A stretch of 64,000 nucleotides of DNA from Streptococcus cristatus (GCF_003943815.1 NZ_RJNA01000006.1:84823-148822), one strand, 5' to 3'. Positions 15,296 through 25,484 are shown, counted from the stretch's first letter. Translations and numbers: made by a program. Notes: generated by a model from the letters alone, not told the origin.

Positions 15296-16714
15296 CTACT
15301 CTTCGTCTTTTGTTTCTTTTTGCGTCTTTTCCACATTACGCTGATAGGCCTGAATCTGTCGTTCCAACTCCCGTTCGATCGCTGGTTCTGGCGCATATTT
15401 TTCTTCCCAGTCATCTGGTTTGAGGATTTTATGGGTCACTGGATCAAAATGCGCTTTTCCATCTGGGAAAATTTTCCCTATATTGGCCTGATGGACAATA
15501 TCGAAAATCCGCTCAGGATCAACTCCCATCAAGACAAAGCTACCGTAAGTAAAGTAGAGCGTATCGATCAGAGCATCCACTTGACCAACTAAGGAGATTT
15601 CTGCCTTGCTCTTGCTACGAACCTTGGCAGCAGCCTTATCTAAAGCCTCGTGCATTCTGGACATCGACTGGTCAAATTCTTCCTCTGAAGAGCTGGCAGC
15701 TCTGAGAAATTCAACCAACTCTTCCAACTTGAAGTCAGCACGGTGCCGAGCTTCCTCTGGTGTCCAAGCAATGGGTTCTTCCTGCGTAGACTCATCCATA
15801 ACACTATGGAAGGTCTTGACCTTATTGAAGTGGTGATCGCGAGACACAAAGACTTTCTCACTCGCTAAAATACCAAAATGTTCTAGTGCCCGATGAATCC
15901 CGTCCTGACTATTGCTGCTAGTCGTATGCTTGGCTACTTCTTTGACAGAGCTGGTGCCATTTCCCATAGCAATAGACAAGCCAACTCCCGACAGCATTTC
16001 CAAGTCATTGTCAGAGTCGCCGAAGGCCATGACCTGATGAATATCAAAGCCATACTCTTGACCGACTAGACGAATCCCCTCCAGCTTGGACATCCCTTGA
16101 TTGATGATGTCCACTGCATAAGGACTCGAACGAGTAAATTTTAAATGGGGGAAATCTACTTCAATCTTTGCACTCTCAGCCGGATCCGCCAAAATCAGCA
16201 CCTGAAAAATGGGCTCTTGAATCAATTTCAACAGGTCTTCTTCATGCTGAGGCAGGGCCTTACTTACAATCTTGTTAAAACCATGGCTCACCGTCCGAGT
16301 CATCTTTCTAGGAATAAACTGGGTAGCCCACTGTGAAAAAGAACTCATACCAAAGGTCATAATTTTTGAACCTTGCATAGCCTGTTCTGTTCCCAAGGAA
16401 ATCTCTTTCCGGTGCTCCTTGGCATAAGTAATCAGATCACGCAGGCTCTGCTTATCAATCGGTGTGGCAGAAATAACCCTGTCCTTTGAAAAAATATACT
16501 GACCATTGTAGGTGACAGCAAAGTCTAAATCCAGCTTATCCATAAAAGGCTTGACAAAGAAAGGGCCCCGACCTGTTGCTAAACCGACCAAAATCCCCTG
16601 TTCCTGCAAACTCTTAATGGCAGCTTCTGTCGATTTCAAGACGGTTCGACTGTCATTAATCAAGGTTCCATCTATATCAAAAAAGACGGCTTTTATTTCC
16701 ATTGATTTTCTCAT
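15296..16714 (-). CDS. HAD phosphatase fused to MazG-like domain
   Basis: Two-domain protein of 472 residues. Residues 1-~290 are a Cof-type HAD hydrolase: FFDIDGTL with the nucleophile Asp near residue 12, TGRGP, and GDSDNDLEM near 231. Residues ~315-440 resemble the MazG/phosphoribosyl-ATP pyrophosphohydrolase fold, with KLEELVEFLRAA, an acidic EEEFD stretch and QVDALIDTLYFTYGSFVLMGVD. A pairing of sugar-phosphate or nucleotide phosphatase with nucleotide pyrophosphatase suggests house-cleaning of abnormal nucleotides, but the substrate is unknown. AAAGGA lies 4-5 bases before the ATG at 16714. Divergent from the asparaginase gene. The C-terminus is a charged coiled segment. Confidence 0.85.
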   Translation of the reverse strand: MRKSMEIKAVFFDIDGTLINDSRTVLKSTEAAIKSLQEQGILVGLATGRGPFFVKPFMDKLDLDFAVTYNGQYIFSKDRVISATPIDKQSLRDLITYAKEHRKEISLGTEQAMQGSKIMTFGMSSFSQWATQFIPRKMTRTVSHGFNKIVSKALPQHEEDLLKLIQEPIFQVLILADPAESAKIEVDFPHLKFTRSSPYAVDIINQGMSKLEGIRLVGQEYGFDIHQVMAFGDSDNDLEMLSGVGLSIAMGNGTSSVKEVAKHTTSSNSQDGIHRALEHFGILASEKVFVSRDHHFNKVKTFHSVMDESTQEEPIAWTPEEARHRADFKLEELVEFLRAASSSEEEFDQSMSRMHEALDKAAAKVRSKSKAEISLVGQVDALIDTLYFTYGSFVLMGVDPERIFDIVHQANIGKIFPDGKAHFDPVTHKILKPDDWEEKYAPEPAIERELERQIQAYQRNVEKTQKETKDEE

Positions 16715-16768
16715 TCTTTCCTTTTATGATACAATAAATTATAACACAATTCACGGAGAAGCTCATCT

Positions 16769-17731
16769 ATGAATAAGCAAATTTTAGTTTTACATACGGG
16801 TGGAACCATTTCCATGCAGGCTGACGGAAGTGGTGCCGTCAATAGTAGCCAAGACAATCCCATGAACCATGTGGCTGTTCCTTTAGATGGTATTGAAGTG
16901 ACGGTGGTTGATTTCTTCAACGTTCCCAGTCCTCACATCACTCCCAAGCACATGCTCGACCTCTACCAAAAAATCAAAGCTGACGCTGACCAATACGACG
17001 GTGTGGTCATTACCCACGGAACCGATACTCTAGAGGAAACGGCCTACTTCCTTGATACCATGGACCTGCCTGACATCCCTGTCGTTTTGACCGGAGCTAT
17101 GAGAAGTTCAAATGAACTCGGCAGTGACGGAGTTTATAACTACCTGACTGCTTTACGGGTAGCCAGTGACGAGAAGAGTCGAGGCAAGGGCGTTCTCGTC
17201 GTTATGAATGATGAAGTGCATGCTGCCAAATATGTCACTAAAACCCACACCACCAACGTCAGCACCTTTCAAACTCCGACGCACGGCCCTTTAGGCCTGG
17301 TCATGAAACAGGAAATCCTCTATTTCAAAACAGCAGAGCCTCGCGTCCGCTTTGATCTGACTAGCATTTCGGGACTGGTACCCATCATTCCAGCCTATGC
17401 CGGTATGAAAACAGAACTGCTTGATATGCTGGATTGGCAAAAGCTAGACGGTCTCATCATCGAAGCCTTTGGCGCAGGCAATCTGCCAAAAGAAACTGCG
17501 GAAACATTAACAGAGATGGCAGAAGCTGGTCTCCCCATCGCTCTCGTTTCACGTTGTTTCAACGGCATTGCTGAGCCTGTCTACGCCTACGAAGGTGGCG
17601 GTGTCAAGCTACACCAAGCCGGAATCATGTTTGTCAAAGAGCTCAATGCACCAAAGGCTCGCATCAAGTTGCTGATTGCCCTCAATGTCGGCCTAAGTGG
17701 TCAAGCATTAAGAGACTATATAGAAGGATAA
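16769..17731 (+). CDS. ansA: L-asparaginase, type I
   Basis: Hydrolyses L-asparagine to aspartate and ammonia. 320 residues. Both catalytic threonine motifs are present: HTGGTISM (Thr near residue 12) and ITHGTDTLEETAYF (Thr-Asp near 85), with a downstream Lys in the family block. No signal peptide, so cytoplasmic. GGAG lies about 10 bases before the ATG. Single gene, transcribed away from the HAD-MazG gene across a 54-base gap. The downstream region carries copy 2 of the intergenic repeat, which may serve as its terminator. Confidence 0.95.
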   Translation: MNKQILVLHTGGTISMQADGSGAVNSSQDNPMNHVAVPLDGIEVTVVDFFNVPSPHITPKHMLDLYQKIKADADQYDGVVITHGTDTLEETAYFLDTMDLPDIPVVLTGAMRSSNELGSDGVYNYLTALRVASDEKSRGKGVLVVMNDEVHAAKYVTKTHTTNVSTFQTPTHGPLGLVMKQEILYFKTAEPRVRFDLTSISGLVPIIPAYAGMKTELLDMLDWQKLDGLIIEAFGAGNLPKETAETLTEMAEAGLPIALVSRCFNGIAEPVYAYEGGGVKLHQAGIMFVKELNAPKARIKLLIALNVGLSGQALRDYIEG

Positions 17732-17856
17732 AAAACCAAGCTTGTCTACTCGCTTGCTAGGCATTATTTCTTGATTTTCCTTTATAAATGCTGTATCCCT
17801 CGATATAAAGTCCATAAATATTCTTAGCCTTAAGCTAAGTTATAAATTCAAAAAAA

Positions 17857-18034
17857 GAGTCTGGGACAAAAGTCCTAGACTCTTCAATTGTCTTTGGATT
17901 GTAGAGCAAGACGCAATGGTTGAGTGGGCTCTACTATGCTGATTTCATCAGCTTTTACAGCCCTACTCAACTGTGCGGAGGTGGGACGACGAAATCGAAT
18001 TCTAACGAATTACCGATTTCTGTCCCACTCTCTC
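17857..18034 (+). repeat. structured intergenic repeat, copy 2
   Basis: Same ~175-base element as at 5857. Here the terminal hairpin is nearly perfect (GAGTCTGGGAC-aaaa-GTCCTAGACTC) and on the minus strand is followed by seven Ts, an excellent terminator for the DUF896 gene. The opposite-end long hairpin is followed on the plus strand by CTCTCTTTTTC, fitting a terminator for the asparaginase gene. It lies between these convergent genes. Confidence 0.88.
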
Positions 18035-18046
18035 TTTTTCTTGTTT

Positions 18047-18304
18047 TTATGAATTTGGATCATCTAGACTGCGGCCATGAAGACCTTTCTCGCGCTGAAC
18101 TTGGCGCAACTTTTCAGGCGTCACATCATTGCCATCCTCATCAACGATCTTGATGCCCTCAATATGATGGCGAACAGAACGACGGTAGCCTTCGATGTAC
18201 TCTTCACGAAGCTTGGCTTGTTCTACTTTTTCCTCAGCAGTTAGGCCTTCTGTTTTTTTCTTTTTAGCCAGTTCGTTGATGCGTTCAATTTTTTTAGGAT
18301 CCAT
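18047..18304 (-). CDS. DUF896 family protein
   Basis: 85-residue member of the DUF896 (YnzC-like) family: [17 protein letters not shown], then [22 protein letters not shown] and [21 protein letters not shown]. Members are small helical cytoplasmic proteins of uncertain function. The ATG at 18304 is used because GAGG lies 7 bases upstream; an upstream ATG at 18328 has no such site and would overlap glyS. It follows glyS by 20 bases and is probably the last gene of the glycine T-box operon. Confidence 0.9.
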   Translation of the reverse strand: MDPKKIERINELAKKKKTEGLTAEEKVEQAKLREEYIEGYRRSVRHHIEGIKIVDEDGNDVTPEKLRQVQREKGLHGRSLDDPNS

Positions 18305-18324
18305 GATTCTACCTCTCTTACCTT

Positions 18325-20364
18325 TCATTTGGTATTAATCTGATTAAACTGCGCCAGCTGTCCCGCTTTGGCTGTCAAAGAAGACAGGAGAGCTAGACGG
18401 TTGTTACGCACAGCCTCATCTTCTGCCATAACCATGGTATGGTCAAAGAAAGCGTCAATAGCTGGACTGAGGGCAAAAAGTTGATCCAGATTAGCAGCTA
18501 AGTCAGGCGTCAGCTCCACTTTTTCAATAGCAGCTGCCAAGTCTTTTTCCTCTTGATTTTCAAAGAGTGCTGAATTAACAGCTGTCTGCCCTTGGGCTTT
18601 CTCAGCTAGATTAAAGACACGAGACAGGCTTTCGACTGCTGACTTAAAGTTGTCTTCCTGAGCTTTCTCAGCTAGAAGTGCAGCTGTTTCTACCAAATCG
18701 CGTACGACAAAGTTAGTGCTTTGAAGAACAGCTGTCACGATGTCTTTTGGAATGCTGCGATCCATCATTTTCTCAACGCGGGCACGGAAGAAGTCCAGCA
18801 CGGCCTCTTGATTTTCATAACTTAGACTATCAAACTTCAGTTTGTAAAGTCGACCAAGAAGCTGAGCCAAGTCAATGTTCCAGCCAAACTTGTCCAAGAT
18901 ACGCACGACACCTTGAGTCGCACGGCGTAGTGCATACGGGTCATTGGAACCGCTCGGAATCAAGCCAACTGAGAAGAAGGACAGAATAGTATCCAACTTA
19001 TCAGCCAGAGCCAAGACCGCACCGACCTTGGTGTCAGGCAATTCGCCATCGGCGGATGTCGGCATATAGTGCTCCCGAATGGCAGCTGCCACCGTAGCAT
19101 TCTCACCAGCCAGAAGAGCATACTTCTCTCCCATGATACCTTGCAGCTCATCAAACTCACCAACCATGCCAGTCAGCAAATCAAACTTATAAATAGCCGC
19201 TGCACGAGCCAAGTCGGCTGTCTCATCCGCATCCAATCCTGCCTCTTGCGCCAAGAGAGCCGCAATCTTGCCCGTCCGCTCCATGTGCTCTGCCAGAGAA
19301 CCAATCTTTTCATGGAAGGTCACATTGCTCAGCTTTTCAACCAAGTCAGCAATCGCCAGCTTTTGGTCTTCCCGCCAGAAGAATTCCCCGTCTTCCAGAC
19401 GAGCCACCAAGACTTTCTCATTTCCCTTGATGACATTTTCCAGATGCTCTGCATTTCCGTTGCGGACAGAGATAAAGTGTGGCAAAAGCTTGCCTTCAGC
19501 ATCGCGTACAACAAAGTAACGCTGGTGCTCTTTCATGGAAGTTACCAAGACTTCCTCAGGCACCTCTAAATATTTGGCATCAAAATTACCCAAGAAAGCA
19601 GTTGGATATTCTACCAGATTCAACACTTCATTGAGCAAGTCTTCGTCAATCTCGATAGAAACACCGTGCTCCTGCTCTAACGCCCGAATCTGTTCGATAA
19701 TCATATTTTCCCGCTCAAGAGGACTGGTAATGACAAACTGAGCCCGCAAGTCATCTTCATAGGAATTTGCTGAAGAAATCTCCGTTTCTTTCCCCAAGAA
19801 ACGGTGTCCACGGCTGGTACGACCGCTCTTGATGTCCAAGAAATCCAAATCAAAGGCCTGCTCATCTAAGAGTACAGTCAAGGTGTGAACTGGGCGGATG
19901 TATTCAAAGGTGTTGTTAGCCCAGTGCATGCTGACAGGGAAGGTCAGAGCTTGCAGAACTTCCGTCACTGCTGGGATGATTTCCTCTACTGGGCGGCCGA
20001 TTTCTTCCTTGGTCACATAGACGTATTCTTCTCCCTTGATTTCGCGGAAAGTAATGTCCTCAACCGTTAAGCCCTTGCCACGGACAAAGCCTTCTGCAGC
20101 CTTGGTGAAGTTGCCGTCAGCATCCAGAGCAATTTTCTTAGAAGGGCCTTTGAAATCTTCGGTCAGATCAGACTGCTTGTCCGCCAAGCCCACCACGCGC
20201 ACCGCCAGACGACGCGGTGTGGAGAACATTTCAATTTTCTCAAAGGTCAGACGATGGTCTGTCAGGAAGGCTCCCATCTTGTCGCGCAGCTGCTTCATGC
20301 TCGGTGTCACGACATAGGCTGGCATTTCCTCCAAGCCTAATTCAACTAATAAATTTTTTACCAT
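18325..20364 (-). CDS. glyS: glycyl-tRNA synthetase beta subunit
   Basis: Beta chain of the alpha2beta2 bacterial glycyl-tRNA synthetase; carries tRNA-recognition functions, including an HD-like region and the C-terminal anticodon-binding domain. 679 residues, standard length. Recognised from [18 protein letters not shown] at the N-terminus, [20 protein letters not shown]-like [15 protein letters not shown] and [18 protein letters not shown]. It starts 2 bases after the glyQ stop, with GAGGGAG as ribosome site. Confidence 0.97.
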   Translation of the reverse strand: MVKNLLVELGLEEMPAYVVTPSMKQLRDKMGAFLTDHRLTFEKIEMFSTPRRLAVRVVGLADKQSDLTEDFKGPSKKIALDADGNFTKAAEGFVRGKGLTVEDITFREIKGEEYVYVTKEEIGRPVEEIIPAVTEVLQALTFPVSMHWANNTFEYIRPVHTLTVLLDEQAFDLDFLDIKSGRTSRGHRFLGKETEISSANSYEDDLRAQFVITSPLERENMIIEQIRALEQEHGVSIEIDEDLLNEVLNLVEYPTAFLGNFDAKYLEVPEEVLVTSMKEHQRYFVVRDAEGKLLPHFISVRNGNAEHLENVIKGNEKVLVARLEDGEFFWREDQKLAIADLVEKLSNVTFHEKIGSLAEHMERTGKIAALLAQEAGLDADETADLARAAAIYKFDLLTGMVGEFDELQGIMGEKYALLAGENATVAAAIREHYMPTSADGELPDTKVGAVLALADKLDTILSFFSVGLIPSGSNDPYALRRATQGVVRILDKFGWNIDLAQLLGRLYKLKFDSLSYENQEAVLDFFRARVEKMMDRSIPKDIVTAVLQSTNFVVRDLVETAALLAEKAQEDNFKSAVESLSRVFNLAEKAQGQTAVNSALFENQEEKDLAAAIEKVELTPDLAANLDQLFALSPAIDAFFDHTMVMAEDEAVRNNRLALLSSLTAKAGQLAQFNQINTK

Positions 20365-20366
20365 GA

Positions 20367-21284
20367 TTATTCTCCCTCCTCTGCCAAGAGTTTCTCGCGA
20401 GTCTCTGCATCCAAAAGTGGATAGCCTAGACGCTTTCGCTCAGCCACAAAGGTCTTGGCCACGACACGCGCCAGATTACGAATACGTGCGATATAACCAG
20501 CCCGCTCTGTCACAGATACAGCGCCACGCGCATCCAAGAGGTTAAAGGTATGCGAGCATTTGAGAACATAGTCATAGGCTGGGTGCACCAGATGCTCGTC
20601 CAGACAGCGCTTAGCTTCCGCTTCAAACTTCTCAAAATTCCCCAAGAGCAAGTCTTGGTCGCTGACCTCAAAGCTGTACTTCGAATGCTCATACTCAGGA
20701 TGAGTGAAAATTTCGCCGTACTTAACGCCATCGGCCCACTCAATGTCGTAGACTGAGTCCACTTCTTGGATATAAGAAGCCAGACGCTCCAGACCATAAG
20801 TTACCTCAGCCGTTACCGGTTGAGTTGGAAGACCTCCGACCTGCTGGAAGTAAGTGAACTGAGTGATTTCCATACCATCCAGCCAGACTTCCCAGCCCAG
20901 ACCAGCTGAACCAGTTGACGGATTTTCCCAGTTATCCTCAACAAAGCGGATGTCGTGCTCCAGCGGATTGATGCCCAAGAGCTCCAAAGACTGCAAGTAA
21001 AGTTCTTGGATATTGCTTGGAGAAGGCTTCATAACCACTTGAAATTGATGGTGCTGGTACAGACGATTCGGATTTTCCCCATAACGCCCATCTGCCGGCC
21101 GGCGAGACGGCTCGACATAGGCCGCATTCCATGGCTCTGGCCCAATAGCCCGCAGGAAAGTATAGGGACTCATGGTTCCCGCTCCCTTCTCATTATCATA
21201 AGCCTGCATAAGCATACAGCCCTGGTCATTCCAGAACTGCTGTAAAGTCAAGATAATTTCTTGAAATGTTAACTTTTTAGACAT
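20367..21284 (-). CDS. glyQ: glycyl-tRNA synthetase alpha subunit
   Basis: Catalytic class II subunit that activates glycine and charges tRNA-Gly together with GlyS. 305 residues. Diagnostic blocks: [35 protein letters not shown] and [25 protein letters not shown] precedes the ATG. It is the second gene of its operon: the metallopeptidase gene ends 20 bases upstream and the glycine T-box leader lies before that. Confidence 0.97.
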   Translation of the reverse strand: MSKKLTFQEIILTLQQFWNDQGCMLMQAYDNEKGAGTMSPYTFLRAIGPEPWNAAYVEPSRRPADGRYGENPNRLYQHHQFQVVMKPSPSNIQELYLQSLELLGINPLEHDIRFVEDNWENPSTGSAGLGWEVWLDGMEITQFTYFQQVGGLPTQPVTAEVTYGLERLASYIQEVDSVYDIEWADGVKYGEIFTHPEYEHSKYSFEVSDQDLLLGNFEKFEAEAKRCLDEHLVHPAYDYVLKCSHTFNLLDARGAVSVTERAGYIARIRNLARVVAKTFVAERKRLGYPLLDAETREKLLAEEGE

Positions 21285-21304
21285 TTGTTACTCCTTTAGT
21301 TTGT

Positions 21305-22066
21305 TTATATCTCTTTGTCTATTATTTTCTGCTGTATGAACCAATCCAACAAGGGAAGTGTTTTATCTGTATTCGTCCAACGATGATAAGAATCACAGAC
21401 CGCTTGCACACTGCCTAGATTTTCTACTAACTTGTCAACTGTCAAAAAACTGCGCCAGTATTCGTAAAAAATACTAGCATAATTCCCTTGATAAGTTGAA
21501 GTGCCAAAATCATTCAATGAGTGCCAACCGTGCTTTTTCTGAAAGAGCTTTACGAGAGACTGATTACAAGCTTTTTCCACTCGAAATTCCTCATTTGTAA
21601 AGAAATACTTGCGACTAATATACTCAACCATCCCTTCTTCAAACCAGATATAGGCACCGTATCCATCAAAGTCATCTAAAAAATGCTCCGACCAATGAGC
21701 CAACTCATGGCCGACAATCTGTAAGAGAGAATTTTCAGACAAAGACTGATAATGGCCTTCTATTGCTCGAGTTTGGTGAGAGGACTCGTAATTCTCCAAC
21801 TGAAGGAGATACAAAGCTTTCCAAACCGTCAATTCGGGAGTCATAACCATCCGCCTATCATTTGTATAGGCTGGTACAGGAATTTCCCGAATGATCTGCG
21901 TAGCAGAATCAAAATCGGACCAAATGATGGCTTGCGGCAAGTCATAAACCGCAAACTCGTCTTTTAAAAATGTTAGATAATCCTGCAACTTTGCGGAATT
22001 CTTTGCGACGAAATCTTGAAAAGCTGCGAATTGGTTCTCGTCTTTTACAAGATAAAAGTTCTCCAC
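21305..22066 (-). CDS. putative zinc metallopeptidase in glycine operon
   Basis: 253 residues, no recognised family name. Residues 120-124 are HELAH, the HEXXH zinc motif, and about 20 residues later WFEEGMVEYIS (141-151) supplies a plausible third ligand Glu and the EEG pattern of gluzincin-type peptidases. No signal peptide or membrane helix, so presumably cytoplasmic. Start is GTG at 22066 with AAGGAG 4-5 bases upstream. It is the first gene after the glycine T-box leader and 20 bases before glyQ, so its expression should follow glycine starvation. Activity is inferred from the motif alone. Confidence 0.75.
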   Translation of the reverse strand: MENFYLVKDENQFAAFQDFVAKNSAKLQDYLTFLKDEFAVYDLPQAIIWSDFDSATQIIREIPVPAYTNDRRMVMTPELTVWKALYLLQLENYESSHQTRAIEGHYQSLSENSLLQIVGHELAHWSEHFLDDFDGYGAYIWFEEGMVEYISRKYFFTNEEFRVEKACNQSLVKLFQKKHGWHSLNDFGTSTYQGNYASIFYEYWRSFLTVDKLVENLGSVQAVCDSYHRWTNTDKTLPLLDWFIQQKIIDKEI

Positions 22067-22077
22067 GAATCTCCTTT

Positions 22078-22284
22078 CTTTCGAACAATAGGTTCAGTAC
22101 GCAAAAGAACCACATCCGACAGTCCTAGGCTCTTCAACCTAGGGGCGTCAAGACGCGGTTCCACCCTAATTTATTACTTCATTACGTTTAAAAATGTTAA
22201 CCAAAAGCGCCATCTGCTCTGCTTCCCTATCTGGCTCACACTATCCCAGACTCGCTAAAAAGTAGACAAAGAGATTTCTTTCTA
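22078..22284 (-). promoter_or_regulatory. glycine T-box riboswitch
   Basis: Minus-strand leader containing the T-box sequence GGGTGGAACCGCG (about 22166-22154). The compact stem I region includes TGTGAGCC, and in the specifier position ATGGCGC supplies a GGC glycine codon, the arrangement of short glyQS leaders. The terminator pairs the GGAACC segment with GGTTC and is followed by TTTT. Uncharged tRNA-Gly would favour antitermination. Confidence 0.88.
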
Positions 22285-22290
22285 AAAAAG

Positions 22291-22319
22291 ATTATAGCAG
22301 AAAATAGATAATTTGTAAA
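22291..22319 (-). promoter_or_regulatory. promoter of glycine T-box operon
   Basis: TTTACA (22319-22314) and TATAAT (22296-22291) with 17-base spacing on the minus strand. Confidence 0.8.
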
Positions 22320-22554
22320 ATACTTCTTGGACTTCAGCTATAAATTCTTCCTATATAAATTTACTTTCTATCAATTTATCAGATAAGCATTTTCATAGAA
22401 ATTTTCATTTACTTTCATATATTAACCTAGTTACATTAGCAATCTAATCTTCATCTAATTATTTAGTGAGAAGAAAAGATCAAAAAAGGCTGATATAACA
22501 GCGTTTTTCACTAGAAATAGAATTTGAAAATAATTGTCGCCTCGATTCAGGTAC

Positions 22555-22583
22555 TTGCATTTTTCATGAAAACGTTTTATAAT
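22555..22583 (+). promoter_or_regulatory. manLMN promoter with cre-like site
   Basis: TTGCAT (22555-22560) and TATAAT (22578-22583), 17-base spacing. The cre-like TGAAAACGTTTTAT at 22567-22580 fills the spacer and touches the -10, so CcpA could repress directly. The 230 bases upstream of this promoter show no gene. Confidence 0.75.
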
Positions 22584-22646
22584 AATAGTTAGCCTTAAAG
22601 TTTTCTTAAACTTAAGTCAAACATTTTATAAGGAGGAAAAACAATA

Positions 22647-23636
22647 ATGAGTATTGGAATCATTATTGCCAGCCACGGTGAATTTGCTGCTGGCATTCAT
22701 CAGTCAGGTTCTATGATTTTTGGTGAGCAAGAAAAAGTTCAAGTTGTAACTTTCATGCCAAACGAAGGTCCTGATGATCTGTATGCAAAATTCAATGACG
22801 CTGTGGCTTCGTTTGATGCGAACGATGAGGTATTGGTCTTGGCTGACCTTTGGAGTGGGTCTCCATTTAACCAAGCTAGCCGTGTCATGGGTGAAAATCC
22901 AGACCGCAAGTTCGCGATTATTACAGGTTTGAACCTGCCTATGCTAATTCAAGCCTACACAGAGCGCATGATGGATGCAAACGCTGGCGTAGATGCTGTC
23001 GTTGCAAACATTATCAAGGAAGCTAAGGAAGGCGTAAAAGCACTTCCAGAAGAGCTAAGTCCAGTCCTAGAAAGCGCTGCTCCTGCTGCTGCACCAGTTG
23101 CTCAAGCAGCTATCCCAGAAGGAACTGTTATCGGAGACGGCAAGCTCAAAATCAACCTTGCTCGTATCGATACACGTTTGTTGCATGGACAAGTTGCGAC
23201 AGCTTGGACTCCAGATTCAAAAGCAGACCGTATCATCGTTGCTTCTGACTCAGTAGCTAAAGATGAACTTCGTAAAGAACTCATCAAACAAGCTGCACCT
23301 GGTAATGTTAAAGCAAACGTTGTTCCAATTGATAAATTGATTGCTGTTTCAAAAGATCCACGTTTCGGTAATACGCACGCTCTTATCTTATTTGAAACTC
23401 CACAAGATGCCCTACGCGCTATCGAAGGTGGTGTGCCAATCAAGACCCTCAACGTCGGCTCAATGGCTCACTCAACTGGTAAAACAATGGTCAACAACGT
23501 TCTGTCAATGGACAAGGACGACGTGGCAACTTACGAAAAATTGCGTGACCTCGGAGTTGAATTCGACGTACGTAAAGTACCAAATGATTCTAAGAAAGAT
23601 TTGTTTGACTTAATTAACAAAGCCAACGTTCAATAA
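22647..23636 (+). CDS. manL: mannose PTS enzyme IIAB
   Basis: Cytoplasmic phosphotransfer subunit of the mannose/glucose PTS, passing phosphate from HPr to the incoming sugar. 329 residues. The IIA domain starts [17 protein letters not shown] with the phospho-His at residue 10; an Ala/Pro-rich linker (~145-160) leads to the IIB domain, [16 protein letters not shown], with the phospho-His near residue 185. A strong AAGGAGG precedes the ATG. First gene of manLMN behind a promoter containing a cre-like site. In streptococci this transporter also affects catabolite control. Confidence 0.96.
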   Translation: MSIGIIIASHGEFAAGIHQSGSMIFGEQEKVQVVTFMPNEGPDDLYAKFNDAVASFDANDEVLVLADLWSGSPFNQASRVMGENPDRKFAIITGLNLPMLIQAYTERMMDANAGVDAVVANIIKEAKEGVKALPEELSPVLESAAPAAAPVAQAAIPEGTVIGDGKLKINLARIDTRLLHGQVATAWTPDSKADRIIVASDSVAKDELRKELIKQAAPGNVKANVVPIDKLIAVSKDPRFGNTHALILFETPQDALRAIEGGVPIKTLNVGSMAHSTGKTMVNNVLSMDKDDVATYEKLRDLGVEFDVRKVPNDSKKDLFDLINKANVQ

Positions 23637-23680
23637 TCTGAACCGTTTCGCTCTCATATTATTATGAAAGGATTTAAAAC

Positions 23681-24484
23681 ATGTCTATTATTTCTATGGT
23701 TTTAGTAGTCTTTGTTGCCTTCCTAGCTGGTCTTGAAGGTATCTTGGACCAATTCCAATTCCACCAACCATTGGTTGCATGTACCTTGATCGGTCTTGTA
23801 ACTGGTAACTTAACTGCTGGTGTTATCCTTGGCGGATCTCTTCAAATGATCGCTCTTGGTTGGGCTAACATCGGTGCTGCCGTTGCTCCTGACGCTGCTT
23901 TGGCTTCAGTTGCTGCTGCTATCATCATGGTTCAAGGTGGAGACTTCACTGACAAAGGTATCACAGTTGCAACTACAATCGCGATTCCTCTTGCCGTAGC
24001 TGGTCTCTTCCTGACTATGATTGTGCGTACTATCTCTGTTGCCTTGGTTCACGCTGCAGACTCTGCTGCTAAAAAAGGCGACTTTGCTAGCGTTGAACGC
24101 GCGCACTTTGTAGCTCTCCTTCTCCAAGGACTTCGTATCGCTATCCCTGCAGCCCTTCTTCTTGCTATCCCTGCAGAAGCAGTGCAAAAATTGCTTGCTA
24201 TGATGCCTGATTGGTTGGCAGGCGGTATGGCTGTCGGCGGGGGAATGGTTGTTGCCGTTGGTTACGCTATGGTTATCAACATGATGGCAACTCGCGAAGT
24301 ATGGCCATTCTTTGCTATCGGTTTTGCTCTTGCTGCTGTTAGCCAATTGACTTTGATTGCCCTCGGTGCTATCGGTGTAGCAATCGCCCTTATCTACCTC
24401 AACCTTTCTAAGAAAGGCGGAAACGGTGGTGGCGGGTCTGCTACATCTAACGACCCAATCGGCGATATCCTAGAAGACTACTAA
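23681..24484 (+). CDS. manM: mannose PTS enzyme IIC
   Basis: Integral membrane channel subunit of the mannose-family PTS, 267 residues, with about six to seven hydrophobic segments. Recognisable stretches are FLAGLEGILDQFQFHQPLV and VTGNLTAGVILGGSLQMIALGW near the N-terminus. It acts with ManN to move hexoses and with ManL for phosphorylation. The C-terminus is a Gly/Ser linker ending IGDILEDY. It starts 44 bases after manL and is followed by manN after 18 bases. Confidence 0.96.
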   Translation: MSIISMVLVVFVAFLAGLEGILDQFQFHQPLVACTLIGLVTGNLTAGVILGGSLQMIALGWANIGAAVAPDAALASVAAAIIMVQGGDFTDKGITVATTIAIPLAVAGLFLTMIVRTISVALVHAADSAAKKGDFASVERAHFVALLLQGLRIAIPAALLLAIPAEAVQKLLAMMPDWLAGGMAVGGGMVVAVGYAMVINMMATREVWPFFAIGFALAAVSQLTLIALGAIGVAIALIYLNLSKKGGNGGGGSATSNDPIGDILEDY

Positions 24485-24502
24485 GAAAGGAGCTGCTATA
24501 TC

Positions 24503-25414
24503 ATGACTGAAAAAATTCAATTATCTAAATCAGACCGTCAAAAAGTTTGGTGGCGTTCTACTTTCTTGCAAGGTTCTTGGAACTATGAACGTATGCAAAA
24601 CTTGGGTTGGGCTTATTCTTTAATTCCAGCTCTCAAGAAACTTTACACTAAAAAAGAAGATCAAGCTGCTGCTCTTGAGCGTCACTTGGAATTCTTCAAT
24701 ACTCACCCATACGTTGCTGCTCCAATCATCGGTGTAACACTCGCCCTTGAAGAAGAAAAAGCAAACGGTGCAGAAATTGACGATGCAGCTATCCAAGGTG
24801 TTAAAATCGGTATGATGGGACCTTTGGCTGGTATCGGTGACCCAGTCTTCTGGTTCACAGTTCGTCCGATCCTTGGAGCACTCGGTGCATCTCTTGCTCT
24901 GTCAGGAAATATCATCGGCCCACTTCTCTTCTTCGTTCTTTGGAATGCAATCCGTATGGCCTTCTTGTGGTACACTCAAGAATTGGGCTACAAGGCTGGT
25001 TCTGAAATCACTAAAGACATGTCTGGTGGTATCCTCCAAGACATCACTAAAGGTGCTTCAATCCTTGGTATGTTTATCTTGGCTGTTTTGGTAGCACGCT
25101 GGGTAAACGTTAGCTTTGCGCTTCAATTGCCATCTACAAAACTCTCTGAGGGAGCTTACATCAACTTCCCTAAAGGTGCTGTAACTGGCGAGCAACTTCA
25201 AAAAATCTTGGGTGATGTTGCAGGCGGATTGAGTTTGACTCCTGAAAAAGCTAATACCCTTCAAGGACAAATTAACTCTTTGATTCCAGGTTTGATGGGA
25301 CTTCTCCTTACCTTCCTCTGCATGTGGTTGCTTAAGAAGAAAGTTTCTCCAATCACAATCATCATCGGACTTTTCGTTGTTGGTATCGTTGCCCGCCTTA
25401 TTGGTTTGATGTAA
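24503..25414 (+). CDS. manN: mannose PTS enzyme IID
   Basis: Second membrane subunit of the mannose PTS, 303 residues. IID-type features include RSTFLQGSWNYERMQNLGW at the N-terminus and MGPLAGIGDPVFWFTVRPILG in the middle, with C-terminal membrane helices. In streptococci the ManMN complex is also a known receptor for class II bacteriocins. AAGGAG precedes the ATG. Last gene of the operon; a clear terminator follows. Confidence 0.96.
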   Translation: MTEKIQLSKSDRQKVWWRSTFLQGSWNYERMQNLGWAYSLIPALKKLYTKKEDQAAALERHLEFFNTHPYVAAPIIGVTLALEEEKANGAEIDDAAIQGVKIGMMGPLAGIGDPVFWFTVRPILGALGASLALSGNIIGPLLFFVLWNAIRMAFLWYTQELGYKAGSEITKDMSGGILQDITKGASILGMFILAVLVARWVNVSFALQLPSTKLSEGAYINFPKGAVTGEQLQKILGDVAGGLSLTPEKANTLQGQINSLIPGLMGLLLTFLCMWLLKKKVSPITIIIGLFVVGIVARLIGLM

Positions 25415-25416
25415 TT

Positions 25417-25443
25417 AAAAAGAAGGTTTCGGCCTTCTTTTTA
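25417..25443 (+). terminator. manLMN terminator
   Basis: AAAAAGAAGG-tttcgg-CCTTCTTTTT: a compact stem with A-run and T-run, likely effective on both strands. Confidence 0.9.
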
Positions 25444-25446
25444 TTA

Positions 25447-25455
25447 TGGTATAAT
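25447..25455 (+). promoter_or_regulatory. manO extended -10 promoter
   Basis: TGGTATAAT (TATAAT at 25450-25455), directly after the manLMN terminator. Confidence 0.65.
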
Positions 25456-25484
25456 AGCTATAGTATTTAAAAGGGAGATGTTCT

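Noticed and set aside
17920..18153. 77-codon plus-strand ORF starting MSGLYYADFIS
   Set aside because: Encoded by repeat copy 2 and antisense to the DUF896 gene; no ribosome site.
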